This document shows, in pieces, positions 6,086-15,439 of a DNA stretch of 64,000 nucleotides. Origin of the DNA: CBDCYN01 sp965224205 (GTDB lineage Bacteria > Planctomycetota > Phycisphaerae > Phycisphaerales > Phycisphaeraceae); contig CBDCYN010000015.1 in the NCBI GenBank assembly GCA_965224205.1, forward strand, positions 1 to 64,000. Direction: 5' to 3'. Within the stretch, counting starts at the first letter, position 1; each line of letters starts with the position of its first letter. The position numbers and the translations under genes were made by a program. Under the pieces are notes generated by a model, which worked only from the letters and a program-made list of their open reading frames with translations, made no database searches and was not told where the DNA came from.

Positions 6086-8866
6086 CTACGCGGCGCGTTC
6101 GTCTTCAAGCAAAGCCAACCGGGGTTGCTGGGCCCAGCGGAAGTTGGGCTGCCGATCGTCGTCCTGACCGTCCTCAGCGGCTACGGCTAATAAGACGCTG
6201 CCGGGCAGCGAGAACGAATCGGCCGCGTTGATGTTGACCTCGTAACCCATGTCTTCGAGGGCCGCGACCGTCACCCGGCTGATCGGGTTGACCCCGGCGT
6301 TGAGGAACGGGGTCATCAATTCGTTGCCGAAGACGTTCTCTCGCCAGTGGCCGCCGCTGCCGGATTGCAGCGGGACGGGCGTGGGGCCTTGACCCAGCAG
6401 GGCGCCGTATTCGGCTTGGGCGGCCGAACCGATGAACGTGTCGCCCGAGGTAAGACCGAGGCTGTCCCAGATCGTGCCCAGCCCGAAGACGTGGCCCATC
6501 TCGTGGAGGATCGTGGTGATCAGGCTGCCGTTGGCCAGCTGGTTGGGCACGTCTGCGGAGTCGAAGGTCATAGCGCCCCGCGACGCTAACAAGGAACCGG
6601 GGCGCAAGTCGGTAGGCCCGGCGAACGCGAGGACCCCGCTGGTCCCGTCGATCGGCTGGGCAATCGCGTCGATCACGACGTCATCGACGAGGCCCAGATC
6701 GGTATTGTCATCGGGCAGGTCGCCGATGATGATCTGCTCCCACCGGTCGGCGGCTTCGAGGAAGACCGCTTGCGCCGCGGTGCTGAGGCTGTTGTCGGGG
6801 AAGCGGACCTCGATATCGAATTCACCCGTCGGGGGCGGGGGTGGGTCCACCGTGGGGTCGACGAGGCTCTGGCTGGCCAAGGAGGCGACCTGACCCGGGG
6901 TCAGCACGCGGTCATAGACCCGCACCTCGTCGATGTGGCCATGGAACGTGATCGCCCCGCGGGTCCCGTCATGGAATCGGGTGCTGCTGTTCTTGCCGCC
7001 GATCCCGGTCGCGTTCGAGTGGGTCTTCACGTGCGAGCCCTCACCGGTGGCGAACGCGACGCCGTTGAGGTACCCGGTCAGCGCCCCGGGCTGGACCGAG
7101 CCGGTGCCGTCGAGCACCAACGCCACGTGGTGCCATTGACCCCCGGTGATCGGTGTTTTAAGGAAGGTCCCCTCCCAATCGGTCTCGCTCGACGGCCGGT
7201 TCCACCCACCGACGAAAAGCTCATGTTTATGGATGTAGATATTCAATCCGCGGATGGCGCCGCCTTCTTCGAAGAGCACCTGCCGGCGGCCGGCGCCGGG
7301 CTTGTCGGCGAAGAACCACAGGGAGATGGTCCGCTGGGAGACGGTCCCGATGTTGATGTCCTTCGATGAATCGACATGGACACGGTCGCCTTCGCCGCCC
7401 AGAGAAAGCGACCCGTTGAGGCCGATGCCGTTGTACACGGCGGCGTCGATAAAGGTGCCGATATCGTTGACCTGCCCCTCGGGCGCGACGTCCGGGGCGG
7501 TCGACCCGGAGCCCAGGTTGAAATCCCAGTACGCCACGAGGGAGTCATCGTGCTGGTCGTCGACCCGGGTGAAGCGCACCGCGTCGGCATTGGCTGGGCT
7601 GGCCCCGTCGGTCGAGGCGGTGAGCGTGACCGCCTCCTGCCCCGAGCCGTCGAACGATAGCGTGTCGAGCACGATCCATTGACCCGAGGCCGCGTTCTGA
7701 TCGATCACGAACGTGTCCGTGACGCCGTTGTGTTCTACGGTGTACTGGGCGTTGGGGTCGCGGGGGTAGAACGAGCTAGACGACCGCTGGCCTGCCCAAC
7801 GGACGGCGACCTCGTAGTCTCCGGCGCCGAGTTGCGGGGTCCAGGTCGCGGTGGCCCCGATGTCGAGATTAAAAAGCGAGCTGCCCTGGAACTCGTCGAT
7901 CGCGGCCGATTCCACCCATGGCCCGGTGGTGGCGAAACCGGTGGCGTCGAGGTTGTCGACAATGACGACGTCCTGCGGATCGGGATCGGGATCAGGGTCA
8001 GGATCGGGGTCGGGGGTGCCGACGATGGCGTCGATGAAGCTTTGATAGGGATCGACGCGGGTATCGAACGAGTTGTCCCCGATCGCGGCGTCGAAACGTT
8101 CGCCGCCCGAGGTTATGCCGGCGATGAAGCGTTCCCCATTGATCGTCACGTACGCCGGCCCACCCGAATCCCCGGGCGCGGTGTTGCTTTCGGAGTTGTT
8201 GTCGAAGCTCCATTCGATGAGCGTCTGGCTGATGCTATCGATGGGGGTGGTGCCCACGCGTTTGGTCCCGAACGACCCGTCGTGGCCGGTGTTGCCGGTG
8301 CCGCCGGCTCCGAACCCCACAAGGGTGAGCAGGTCTCCGACGTTGGGCGCTTGGCGGAGGATCTGGGCCGGGACGACGCCGGTGACGTCTTGAGCCAGGA
8401 CCATGACCGCGATGTCGTTGGCGGCGTCGGTGCCGAGGCTGCCGGGGCTCCACTGGGGGTGCTCGATCTGCTGGACCGTGCCGACGGTCGTGCCGTTGAC
8501 CTGGAAGAACCCGTTGGTTTCGCCCACGTCGTCGGTGCAGTGGGCGGCGGTGAGCACGTGCCGCGGGCTGATAAGCGTGCCGCTACAGAAGCCGCTGACG
8601 ATCCCGACCTCGGGGAACTGGTCGGTCGGTGTGCCGTTGACGATTTTGGCGAGCGGACCGGCGTCGGCTAGGAGTGCGGCGGGCGGGTCGTGGTTGACGA
8701 GCAGGGGCCCGGTCGGCAGGTCGGCGCTCATCAGGACCCGAGGTTCGAGGCTTTCGATGACCGGCCTGGGGGGTGATGATCGACGACCGTCGCTCCGCAG
8801 CCACCGCAGCAGGGGGGTACGGCGGTGCTTGGGCCAAGAACCGTGAGGGATCTTCTGCTGAGTCAT
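6086..8866 (-). CDS. Secreted LEPR-motif protein with trypsin-like and leishmanolysin-like protease domains
   Basis: The 926-residue protein starts at the ATG preceded by AAGGAG on the minus strand; an upstream in-frame ATG lacks such a site. A basic N-terminus leads to LEPRVLMSADL (40-50), the motif typical of large exported planctomycete proteins. A trypsin-like domain follows (about 78-283): His109 in TAAHC, Asp151 in NDIAVM, Ser234 in GDSGGP. Then come an Asp-Pro linker (285-297), a golvesin-C-like beta domain (about 299-434), a LamG/concanavalin-like domain (about 443-668) and a leishmanolysin-like metalloprotease (about 683-880). That last domain has HEMGH (788-792) and a downstream HW (840-841) before ELMTP. 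Two catalytic classes in one chain is unusual. No C-terminal anchor is seen. Substrates are unknown. Confidence 0.88.
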   Translation of the reverse strand: MTQQKIPHGSWPKHRRTPLLRWLRSDGRRSSPPRPVIESLEPRVLMSADLPTGPLLVNHDPPAALLADAGPLAKIVNGTPTDQFPEVGIVSGFCSGTLISPRHVLTAAHCTDDVGETNGFFQVNGTTVGTVQQIEHPQWSPGSLGTDAANDIAVMVLAQDVTGVVPAQILRQAPNVGDLLTLVGFGAGGTGNTGHDGSFGTKRVGTTPIDSISQTLIEWSFDNNSESNTAPGDSGGPAYVTINGERFIAGITSGGERFDAAIGDNSFDTRVDPYQSFIDAIVGTPDPDPDPDPDPDPQDVVIVDNLDATGFATTGPWVESAAIDEFQGSSLFNLDIGATATWTPQLGAGDYEVAVRWAGQRSSSSFYPRDPNAQYTVEHNGVTDTFVIDQNAASGQWIVLDTLSFDGSGQEAVTLTASTDGASPANADAVRFTRVDDQHDDSLVAYWDFNLGSGSTAPDVAPEGQVNDIGTFIDAAVYNGIGLNGSLSLGGEGDRVHVDSSKDINIGTVSQRTISLWFFADKPGAGRRQVLFEEGGAIRGLNIYIHKHELFVGGWNRPSSETDWEGTFLKTPITGGQWHHVALVLDGTGSVQPGALTGYLNGVAFATGEGSHVKTHSNATGIGGKNSSTRFHDGTRGAITFHGHIDEVRVYDRVLTPGQVASLASQSLVDPTVDPPPPPTGEFDIEVRFPDNSLSTAAQAVFLEAADRWEQIIIGDLPDDNTDLGLVDDVVIDAIAQPIDGTSGVLAFAGPTDLRPGSLLASRGAMTFDSADVPNQLANGSLITTILHEMGHVFGLGTIWDSLGLTSGDTFIGSAAQAEYGALLGQGPTPVPLQSGSGGHWRENVFGNELMTPFLNAGVNPISRVTVAALEDMGYEVNINAADSFSLPGSVLLAVAAEDGQDDDRQPNFRWAQQPRLALLEDERAA

Positions 8867-9759
8867 ACGTACTCCTTCTTGAAAAAAACGTTTCGGAACA
8901 TCGGTCTTGAGGGGTTTCTTATGCGGGTGGTCAGCCATGAATGATCACGCCCGGTCGGTGTGTGGCGGAGCGGTGATGATAGACGCGTGGTGTATCCCCA
9001 CACGGCGTGGGTCGTGGTTTGCCCCCGAAGATTTTCTTGTCGCGTATACGATCCATGCGGCATGTCATCCGGGCCATATTTCTTCCGGGATCGGTATATA
9101 TACGCATCACCCGTCGGTACATTACAGCTGTGTTTGAAAAATTTTTGACGTCGGCCCCGCGGATTTAATCGGGTTTTCGTCTAAGATCGACGCACATTGA
9201 TCGTCCAACGAGGTATCATCGCGGAGTGGCCGAGGCGGCTCGTGGATTCACCTGGCTTTGCTATAACAAACGCAAATTACGGCAGGTCTAAGGTTTGCTT
9301 TGGATACTATCAGGAGGGCTCATCATTGGCGGGTTGAGTTCACGGCCCAGAGTACAGCGTCTTCCGAGGGAATCTTATCGGCATCAAGCCTCCTTTTATA
9401 AGAAAAAACAAACCTGCTGGGCGGTGTCTTGGGGTGGTGCTGCGCGGGCGAATCGTTGGGCTATGTGGGGCCGTGGCCCTGGTCCGAGGTAGGGGGTCAG
9501 CAGGCGGAGCAGACTCGGGTGCTGACGCGTTTTAAGGTGGGATCTCTTGTCTTTATCTAGTTCCCTGATTCGTTTGTTTAATGCGGAAATTGTAGCCGAG
9601 GCAACTGCGGATTTCTACACGACCTGTCAAAAAACATGGTCATTGGGTTCCGCCCACGTCGTGTTACCGTCCCGGGTTCCAGAAGCAAAAAAATAGCCTA
9701 AGTGTATGGGACGCGCGGCTCTTGTGGGGACTCCCTCATCCATGGGTTTTACGATAGTT
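8867..9759. other. 893 bp gene-free spacer
   Basis: It contains a TATAC-family element (8978-9098) whose right end runs straight into a second left end (GGTATATATACGCATC). It also holds a tRNA-like but unfoldable stretch near 9222-9290, and then about 450 bp of mixed sequence with no gene I can support. The segment 9540-9660 is AT-richer than its surroundings. Confidence 0.6.
8978..9098 (+). repeat. TATAC-family dispersed element with a tandem junction
   Basis: This plus-oriented copy is slightly lengthened near its right end. It keeps GTGTATC, CACGGCGTGGG, CTTGTCGCGTATACGA and TTCCGGGATCGGTATA. The terminal GGTATA continues directly into TATACGCATC, the left end of the family, as if a second copy or a circular junction had once been here. 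Confidence 0.7.
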
Positions 9760-10359
9760 TCACGCTGAAGAGATGGACTCAAGCTCCACGCGCAGCAACG
9801 ACGCGACCGGGCAGTCGTACCCCAACGCCGCGGGCAGGATGTCACGGACGATCTGATCGATCGCCGCCCGTTGGCCCGGCCAGAGGAACGCCCGATCGGT
9901 TTGGTCCCGCCGCACCCACCGCGCCGCGTCGTGGGCGGGGTCGACCCACGATTCGGCGGAGGTGTCGACCTGGGCGGCGAAGCAGGGGCTGAGCATGATG
10001 GCGTCTTGGGAAGCCATGTAATAGGGATTGACCGTCTCGAGCTGCCACAGCCCGATCAGGCCGCGTCCCGGGCGGTAGCCGGTTTCCTCGGCCAGCTCGC
10101 GTTTGGCGGCCTCGACGGCCGACTCGGTATTTTCGATATGGCCCATCACCGGGTGCCACGTGCCCGCCAATGCGCCCTTGACGCGGCGCAGCTGCAAGAA
10201 CTCGGCGGCGCCATGAACGGGCAGGGGCTTGCGGTCTTGCCCGAGGGGTTGATCCTGGCCCGGCGCCGGTGCTAGGCGGGGCCCGACGGCTCTGTGACCC
10301 TCGACGACCCGGAACACGTAGACGTCAACAATATCGGTGCGTAGGTTTGGTCCTGGCAT
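9760..10359 (-). CDS. Nudix hydrolase
   Basis: The 199-residue protein is a Nudix pyrophosphohydrolase with a textbook Nudix box: G-HIENT-E-SAVEAAK-RE-L-A-EE-T-G, matching GX5EX7REUXEEXGU. The box binds divalent metal and positions catalytic glutamates to cleave a nucleoside diphosphate linked to another group. The flanking TWHPVMGHIE and LWQLETVNPYYMA resemble Nudix enzymes acting on dihydroneopterin triphosphate or nucleotide sugars, but the substrate cannot be fixed. MPGPNLRTD at 10359 is chosen as the start because homology begins just after it; the frame extends upstream to 10464 without a clear ribosome site. It is divergent from the following TpsA gene. Confidence 0.85.
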   Translation of the reverse strand: MPGPNLRTDIVDVYVFRVVEGHRAVGPRLAPAPGQDQPLGQDRKPLPVHGAAEFLQLRRVKGALAGTWHPVMGHIENTESAVEAAKRELAEETGYRPGRGLIGLWQLETVNPYYMASQDAIMLSPCFAAQVDTSAESWVDPAHDAARWVRRDQTDRAFLWPGQRAAIDQIVRDILPAALGYDCPVASLLRVELESISSA

Positions 10360-10542
10360 GGGGGTAGTATAGAGTGATCGGTTGGCGAGAGCCGGGCCGC
10401 TTGAAAAGAGGATCGATGCGATCTCAAGATCCCGGTCCCACGGATAGCGGCAGCCCGGGGCCACCCTTCGTTCGGGATCGGTCCATGAGCCGTGTTGGGT
10501 CTAAAGAGGGGTGGAGCCCGCGATAAAAACGAGAGGTGAATC

Positions 10543-13500
10543 TTGGATCTACCGCCACGCTATCGTGAAGTGCTGCCCGTTCTGATCGCGATCATTGGTT
10601 CGGTGGCCGTCGCGTTGTCGGCTTGGGCTCAGGTTGCCACGGACGGGTCACTGGGAACCGTGGGGGCCACGACGCTAACCGGGCCGGTTTTCCAGGTCGG
10701 CGCGGATCTGGGCCAAACGGTTTGTAACGCCAATAACACGTCGTGCAATATCTTCCATAGCTTTAGTGAATTCAGCGTGGCCAGCGGTGAAACCGCGGTT
10801 TTTACGGGGCCCATGGGGATCGATCCGGGTGCGATCCACAACGTGTTCGCTCGGGTCACGGGTCCGTGGGCGTCGCAAATCGACGGCCGGCTGCGGACCA
10901 CGGCGATACCCAACGCAGATTTTTATCTGATCAACCCCAACGGGGTGGTGTTCGGTCCCGGGGCGCAGCTGGAGCTCGGTGGGTCGCTGGTGGTCACGAC
11001 AGCGGATGAGCTTCAATGGCGTAACGGTGAGAAATTCCTCGTGACGAGCTCTCCTGGCGGTAGCGTCCTGACGGTTGCGGCGCCGAGCGCATTCGGGTTC
11101 CTGGCTGCAAAACCGGCTGGTGTTGAAATCGTTCAAAGCACTTTGGCGGTGGGGGAGGGTCAAGGGGTCACCGTGATCAGCGGCGACATACAGGTAGACG
11201 ATGGCGGTATCCTATCGAACGGTGGCCCGATCGGGTTGATCAGCGTCGCCTCTGCTGGTGCCGTAGACGTAGAACAATCGGCTGATCCCTCAATCGGGTC
11301 GTGGCCGAACCTCGCTTCTTTCCAGCACCTCGGGGACGTCAACCTCGTCAACGATTCTGCGGTTGTGGCCAGTGGGAAGGCCGGCGGGGCGGTTGTCGTT
11401 GCCGGTGAGGATCTTACCCTTCGCCGATCGACGATCCAGAGTGATACGCTGGGGGTTGCCGATGGCGACCCGGTTCAGATCAGCTTGCGTGGGCATCTGC
11501 TGATGGAACAAGGTGAGATCCGTACTCAAACATTTTCTTCGGGACGAGCTGGTGACCTAAAGATTACGGCTGATGGTTTTGTCATTGATGGTCAGGCGCC
11601 AGGGGCCTCGCCATCAGGGGTTTCGGGTCTAACATTGGGAGGCAACGGGGTTTCATCGGCGACAGTGGCGGGCGGATCGGCTGGGGACGTGTCCCTAAAG
11701 GCAGACTCATTGACCATTCTTCGCGGGGCTGTTGTGGGCACGAGCAGCGTGTCGGGTGGGGACGGTGGCCTGATTGCCATAGACGTCGATTCCCTCTTGT
11801 TAGATGGGGAAGGGTTTGTTTGGGATTCAGATTTTGCCAATCAGCGTCTCACCGGGGTTTTTTCCCAGACGCTCGATCCCGTCTCCGGCGGCAGAGGCGG
11901 CGACGTGACGATCCGAGCTCATACGGTGGAAGTCTTCGAGGGTGCTCACATCGCCACTTATACGACGGGCGTAGGTCAAGGAGGGGACATCGAGGTCCTG
12001 ACTTCTGGGCTAATGATAGATGGTCAGGGGTTTATTGGGCCACCCCAACTGATTCTGCCAACTGGGATATCGACCTCAACTTTTGCTTCGGCTACGAGTG
12101 GCAGAGGTGGAGCGATCAAAATTCAAGCGAAACAACTGACACTAAACAACCGAGCTGGGATTAACTCTGACTCCTTTGGAGTAGCTGAAGCTGGTGATGT
12201 ACACGTCATCTCAGAAGATTTGTGGATCAACGCCCGATCCTTTATTGGCTCCTCCACTTCCAGCTCTGCGGACGCGGGACATCTTACGATTGAATCGGGC
12301 CATCTATCCATAGATGGAGGAGGTTTGCGAATCGACTTCGGTCCTGCCCATGATGTCATCGATACCATCGAGGTATTCAAGCCTGACGGAACAACCGAAG
12401 TTATCGATGTTGCCGCAACGGCAAACTTGGGCTCCATCGCATTCGGATCTGGTCAGGCTGGAGTAATAAGCGTTTTGGCTGACCGGATTTCTATCATCCG
12501 TCAAGGACTCATAACTTCGTCGGGCGTAGGATCAGGGAATGCGGGAAAAATTATTGTGGATACCGAACATCTCGAGATATCACGGGGCGACTCAAGATTA
12601 TTCTCCGGGATCATTGCTTCGGCGAGAGGTGGAGGATCAAGCGGAACGCTCCGGATCGACGCGGACGAACTCAACATCATCGACGGCGGCTTGATCACGA
12701 CCAATACCATTGGCGGGAATGACGGAGGGGATATCCGTATTCAATCCGATTCGATCCTTTTAGAAGGCAACCCAATCCATAATCGTCTCACAGGGATAGG
12801 GGCCCAAACCTCGAATCCGGGAAATGGCGGTGACGGTGGCACGATTCAGATTCAGGCCAGCCGCCTAGAAATCGGGCGTGGGTCTGTGATCTCTGCTGCA
12901 ACGTTCGGGTCCGGAAACGGGGGACAGATCGAGGTGACCGCCGATTCACTTCTGCTAGATGCACAAGATTCTTTTGCGGAAATCCAAACCGCTAGCTTGG
13001 GCACCGGGGACGCTGGCGATATCCTCGTCACGACCCCAAACGGGGTCCGCTCGATTCGCGGAGGGTCACTGGCGAGCTCCGCCTTGTTCGCTAATAGCGG
13101 GGATATCTCTGTCACCGCGGGCGAGACGATCGACCTGTTCGATAGCACGATCAGCGCCGCTGCGGCGGTCAACGGCGGCAACATCAACCTCACCGCCTCG
13201 CAACGCGTGCAACTCGTCGACAGCACGCTCACCGCCCAGGCCGGGCAGAACGGGGCGAGCATCAATCTCGGTCCCCGGTCGGTGATCCTGCGAAACAGCG
13301 TCATCAACGGCCTGGCGGGGGGCGACCCGGTATTGGTGGAGATCGACCCTAACGCGATCTTCTTAAACTCACATAGCCAGATCCTCACCGCCGCCGCGTC
13401 TTTGCCACCGCAGCTGGATCTTTCCGGGAGCCTGTCCAACTTTCCCGAATCGCTTATCGGTCACCAGCTCCAGCTTCAGCCCAGTTGCGCGGTGCGATTC

Positions 13501-13632
13501 ACTAGCGACATCAGCTCGTTCTCACTTGAGGGCCAAGGAGGGCTGCCGCTGCGTCCCGATGGGTGGGTGCCGGGTTTGAACCTAGTGCGTCTCCGCAGCC
13601 GGTCGGCCACGGATCAGCCGGCAGACCACTGA
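10543..13632 (+). CDS. Two-partner secretion exoprotein (TpsA), filamentous haemagglutinin N-terminal domain
   Basis: The 1029-residue protein starts at TTG 10543, with GAGAGGTGA 4-5 bases upstream. A signal peptide ends near LSAWAQ. Residues about 30-160 form the filamentous-haemagglutinin N-terminal TPS domain (FHSFSEFSV, INPNGVVFGPGA), the secretion signal recognised by a TpsB outer-membrane pore. The rest is a long series of GGD/SGG-type beta-helix rungs. It ends in a conserved-looking LQLQPSCAVR segment with no anchor, so it could be surface-associated or released. No TpsB gene is in this window. The middle of the gene, roughly 11.5-12.9 kb, is visibly less GC-rich than either end, suggesting recombination or repeat-driven divergence. 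Confidence 0.87.
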   Translation: MDLPPRYREVLPVLIAIIGSVAVALSAWAQVATDGSLGTVGATTLTGPVFQVGADLGQTVCNANNTSCNIFHSFSEFSVASGETAVFTGPMGIDPGAIHNVFARVTGPWASQIDGRLRTTAIPNADFYLINPNGVVFGPGAQLELGGSLVVTTADELQWRNGEKFLVTSSPGGSVLTVAAPSAFGFLAAKPAGVEIVQSTLAVGEGQGVTVISGDIQVDDGGILSNGGPIGLISVASAGAVDVEQSADPSIGSWPNLASFQHLGDVNLVNDSAVVASGKAGGAVVVAGEDLTLRRSTIQSDTLGVADGDPVQISLRGHLLMEQGEIRTQTFSSGRAGDLKITADGFVIDGQAPGASPSGVSGLTLGGNGVSSATVAGGSAGDVSLKADSLTILRGAVVGTSSVSGGDGGLIAIDVDSLLLDGEGFVWDSDFANQRLTGVFSQTLDPVSGGRGGDVTIRAHTVEVFEGAHIATYTTGVGQGGDIEVLTSGLMIDGQGFIGPPQLILPTGISTSTFASATSGRGGAIKIQAKQLTLNNRAGINSDSFGVAEAGDVHVISEDLWINARSFIGSSTSSSADAGHLTIESGHLSIDGGGLRIDFGPAHDVIDTIEVFKPDGTTEVIDVAATANLGSIAFGSGQAGVISVLADRISIIRQGLITSSGVGSGNAGKIIVDTEHLEISRGDSRLFSGIIASARGGGSSGTLRIDADELNIIDGGLITTNTIGGNDGGDIRIQSDSILLEGNPIHNRLTGIGAQTSNPGNGGDGGTIQIQASRLEIGRGSVISAATFGSGNGGQIEVTADSLLLDAQDSFAEIQTASLGTGDAGDILVTTPNGVRSIRGGSLASSALFANSGDISVTAGETIDLFDSTISAAAAVNGGNINLTASQRVQLVDSTLTAQAGQNGASINLGPRSVILRNSVINGLAGGDPVLVEIDPNAIFLNSHSQILTAAASLPPQLDLSGSLSNFPESLIGHQLQLQPSCAVRFTSDISSFSLEGQGGLPLRPDGWVPGLNLVRLRSRSATDQPADH

Positions 13633-14218
13633 CCCGATCATGTCGCGGAGAGGGATCACTCCGATCGAAACCGGGTCGTCAGACCGTCCGCTCGATCACG
13701 TCGTCGTCAGCAGCCCCAGCAGCCGCGTTGAGGTGGCCATCAGCGGCGGCGCCCATTTGGGTGGTGTACCCCTGAAGTCTGTAAATTTGGAAGATGACAC
13801 AGCGAGTGATGGGGGCAAGACCATTGGTTGATCTTCAGATTATGGAATCTGAAACTCGATCATTTCAAGGGGGGCAGGTCACTCCCACGTGATCGCCGGG
13901 ATCGCCTTCATCGACGGAGAAACACAACGCACCGTCTGATCACCTCATCCACAGGATTTGACGGGACGGTAAAAAGTCACGAGGCTAAAAATTAGTCGAT
14001 TTTGATCGTCTGTCATATCTCCTCTCGGTCTTCAGTTGGCCGTTTTTCTCGTTCGGCCTTCCAGAAATCAACGAGAGACGAAGCGAGCTTTACTTTTTAC
14101 CGACCCGTCAGGATTTGACTATGCCTCGGGAATAATGTCGTACACGATCGTACGATGACGAGGCGTAATTTTTCAGAAAAAAGAGGTGGAGCCGGGGGCT
14201 GGGGGCTGAAGCCTAAGC
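13633..14218. other. 586 bp spacer with an insertion-like palindromic element
   Basis: No gene is supported. The element at 13952-14119 is described separately. To its right, about 14180-14225, are short GGGGGCT and CCTAAG direct repeats immediately downstream of the acyltransferase stop. The rest shows nothing recognisable. Confidence 0.6.
13952..14119. mobile_element. MITE-like element with inverted ends and an 11 bp flanking direct repeat
   Basis: Inverted repeats at 13960-13977 (GACGGGACGGTAAAAAGT) and 14092-14109 match at 17 of 18 positions when one is reverse-complemented. The flanks carry the direct repeat CAGGATTTGAC at 13952-13962 and 14109-14119, which looks like a target-site duplication. 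There is no coding capacity, so it would be non-autonomous. The interior has an ATC/GAT-rich segment and GCTCGCTTCGTCTC-type arms. Confidence 0.6.
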
Positions 14219-15211
14219 CTAAGCAGCGGAATTACGTTTGCGGTTGGGGCGGGTTGAGGCGTGGGGCTGGGTGAGGCGTTTGTAGGACAGATAACCGTTG
14301 ATCAGGTGGGGGTTGGCGGCGGGGTTACGATTGAATCGGAACCGGTTCCCAAAAGCATCCAACTGGACCGGGTGGTGGAGACAATAGTCCAGGACGTAAG
14401 GGGTTCTGGTCATCTTAAGGCTTTTCTCCAAAGATCCGTGCAGCAACACCACCGGCTGATTCTTGACAGTGGAGTAGGGGCGTGCCTCGTGACCGACCTG
14501 GATGAACCCAAAGGCTCGGCGATAAAACGCGGCGTGCCGGGGGTGTACGCCGATCACGAAATCGGTGCTGTTACGGGTAAGACCAAAGTAAAAGGCCAGC
14601 CGCATCAGTTCGTAGAGCGACTCCTTGATGCACCTAGATTTCTTGGGCTGATCTCGGTCGAATGTTCCGGGGATCGAGCCCCAGCTGCTTTCCCACAAGA
14701 TCTGGCCACGGTGGGCGAACATGCCATACTCAATGAGCCGGCGGCCCTGTCGGCGCAGGGCGTCGAGCTCTTTTTTATAGACCAGGTCGAGGGGCAATTC
14801 GGGGGCGGCTTCGTCATCGTCCACAATCGCGGTGAGCGTGGATTGAATCCCGTTGTCGTTCGTGCCGCAGAATACCGCGGTGTGCGGGCCGATGCTCTGG
14901 GTTGTCGCGTGGATCAGGTAAGGGTTTGGATGGATCAGATTAGTGCGGACGTAGACATCGTAGACCAAACGCCAAGAGTCGAGGATCTGATCAAATTGAT
15001 TCGCGACGTGGAACCGCCCGGAGGTCGAGGAGGAGATCGACGGCTGACGTGCATACGTGCTGCCCAGATGCAATCTTGCAGCCCTCGACGAGATCGATCG
15101 AGACGACCTCGCCTTCTTCTTTGTTCTAGGTCGAACCGTCCTCGCTAACAAGGTTGAACCCAACGACCTGAGTGTACCTGCTACACCAGGCCGAATCGTC
15201 GCTGTAACCAT
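14219..15211 (-). CDS. FeeM-like N-acyl amino acid synthase / GNAT-type acyltransferase
   Basis: The 330-residue protein resembles the FeeM catalytic core, a GNAT-fold relative of autoinducer synthases that links a long acyl chain (from acyl carrier protein) to an amino acid. After a Ser/Arg-rich N-terminus (1-65) come YDVYVRTNLIHPNPY, VFCGTNDNGIQSTLTAIVDD and ELDALRRQGRRLIEYGMFAHR. This order matches the substrate-entry helix, beta strands and acceptor loop of the family. The conserved E-x-x-x-LR-x-x-GRR block is clear. Related acyltransferases accompany PEP-CTERM/exosortase systems, which fits the neighbourhood. The product is unknown; it might be a signal, surfactant or membrane lipid. The true start could be internal because the first 60 residues are low-complexity. 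Confidence 0.65.
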   Translation of the reverse strand: MVTATIRPGVAGTLRSLGSTLLARTVRPRTKKKARSSRSISSRAARLHLGSTYARQPSISSSTSGRFHVANQFDQILDSWRLVYDVYVRTNLIHPNPYLIHATTQSIGPHTAVFCGTNDNGIQSTLTAIVDDDEAAPELPLDLVYKKELDALRRQGRRLIEYGMFAHRGQILWESSWGSIPGTFDRDQPKKSRCIKESLYELMRLAFYFGLTRNSTDFVIGVHPRHAAFYRRAFGFIQVGHEARPYSTVKNQPVVLLHGSLEKSLKMTRTPYVLDYCLHHPVQLDAFGNRFRFNRNPAANPHLINGYLSYKRLTQPHASTRPNRKRNSAA

Positions 15212-15302
15212 AAAAAGCTCCTTAACGCCTTAGTCGTGCATTCATGGCAGGACGGGGTGGTGCCATACGATAAAAAAAGAACAACAGCTTAATAGCAATG
15301 CA

Positions 15303-15409
15303 TATACACCGGGCTTCAAACACACCGCGTCGGGAATTCGTCCAACACGGGAATTCTCCCCCCTGCCGCGGTCACAAGTCATGCCGTAATTTCATCCGAG
15401 ATCGGTCTA
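15303..15409 (+). repeat. TATAC-family dispersed element
   Basis: This plus-oriented copy keeps TTCAAACACACCGCGTCGGG near the left, CTGCCGCGGTCACAAGTCATG in the right half and TTTCATCCGAGATCGGT at the end. It is about 107 bp long. It forms the left border of the G-poor island. Confidence 0.75.
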
Positions 15410-15439
15410 TTGAGCATGACACGTCATCTCTCCTACATC

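Noticed and set aside
8867..8938. Upstream ATG at 8938 for the LEPR protein
   Set aside because: It lacks a ribosome site, whereas the ATG at 8866 follows AAGGAG at the right distance.
9222..9295. tRNA-like stretch (GCGGAGTGGCCGAGGCGGCTCG)
   Set aside because: The D-arm-like start resembles a class II tRNA, but no anticodon stem, T-loop GTTCGA or CCA-compatible acceptor can be paired, so it is at most a fragment.
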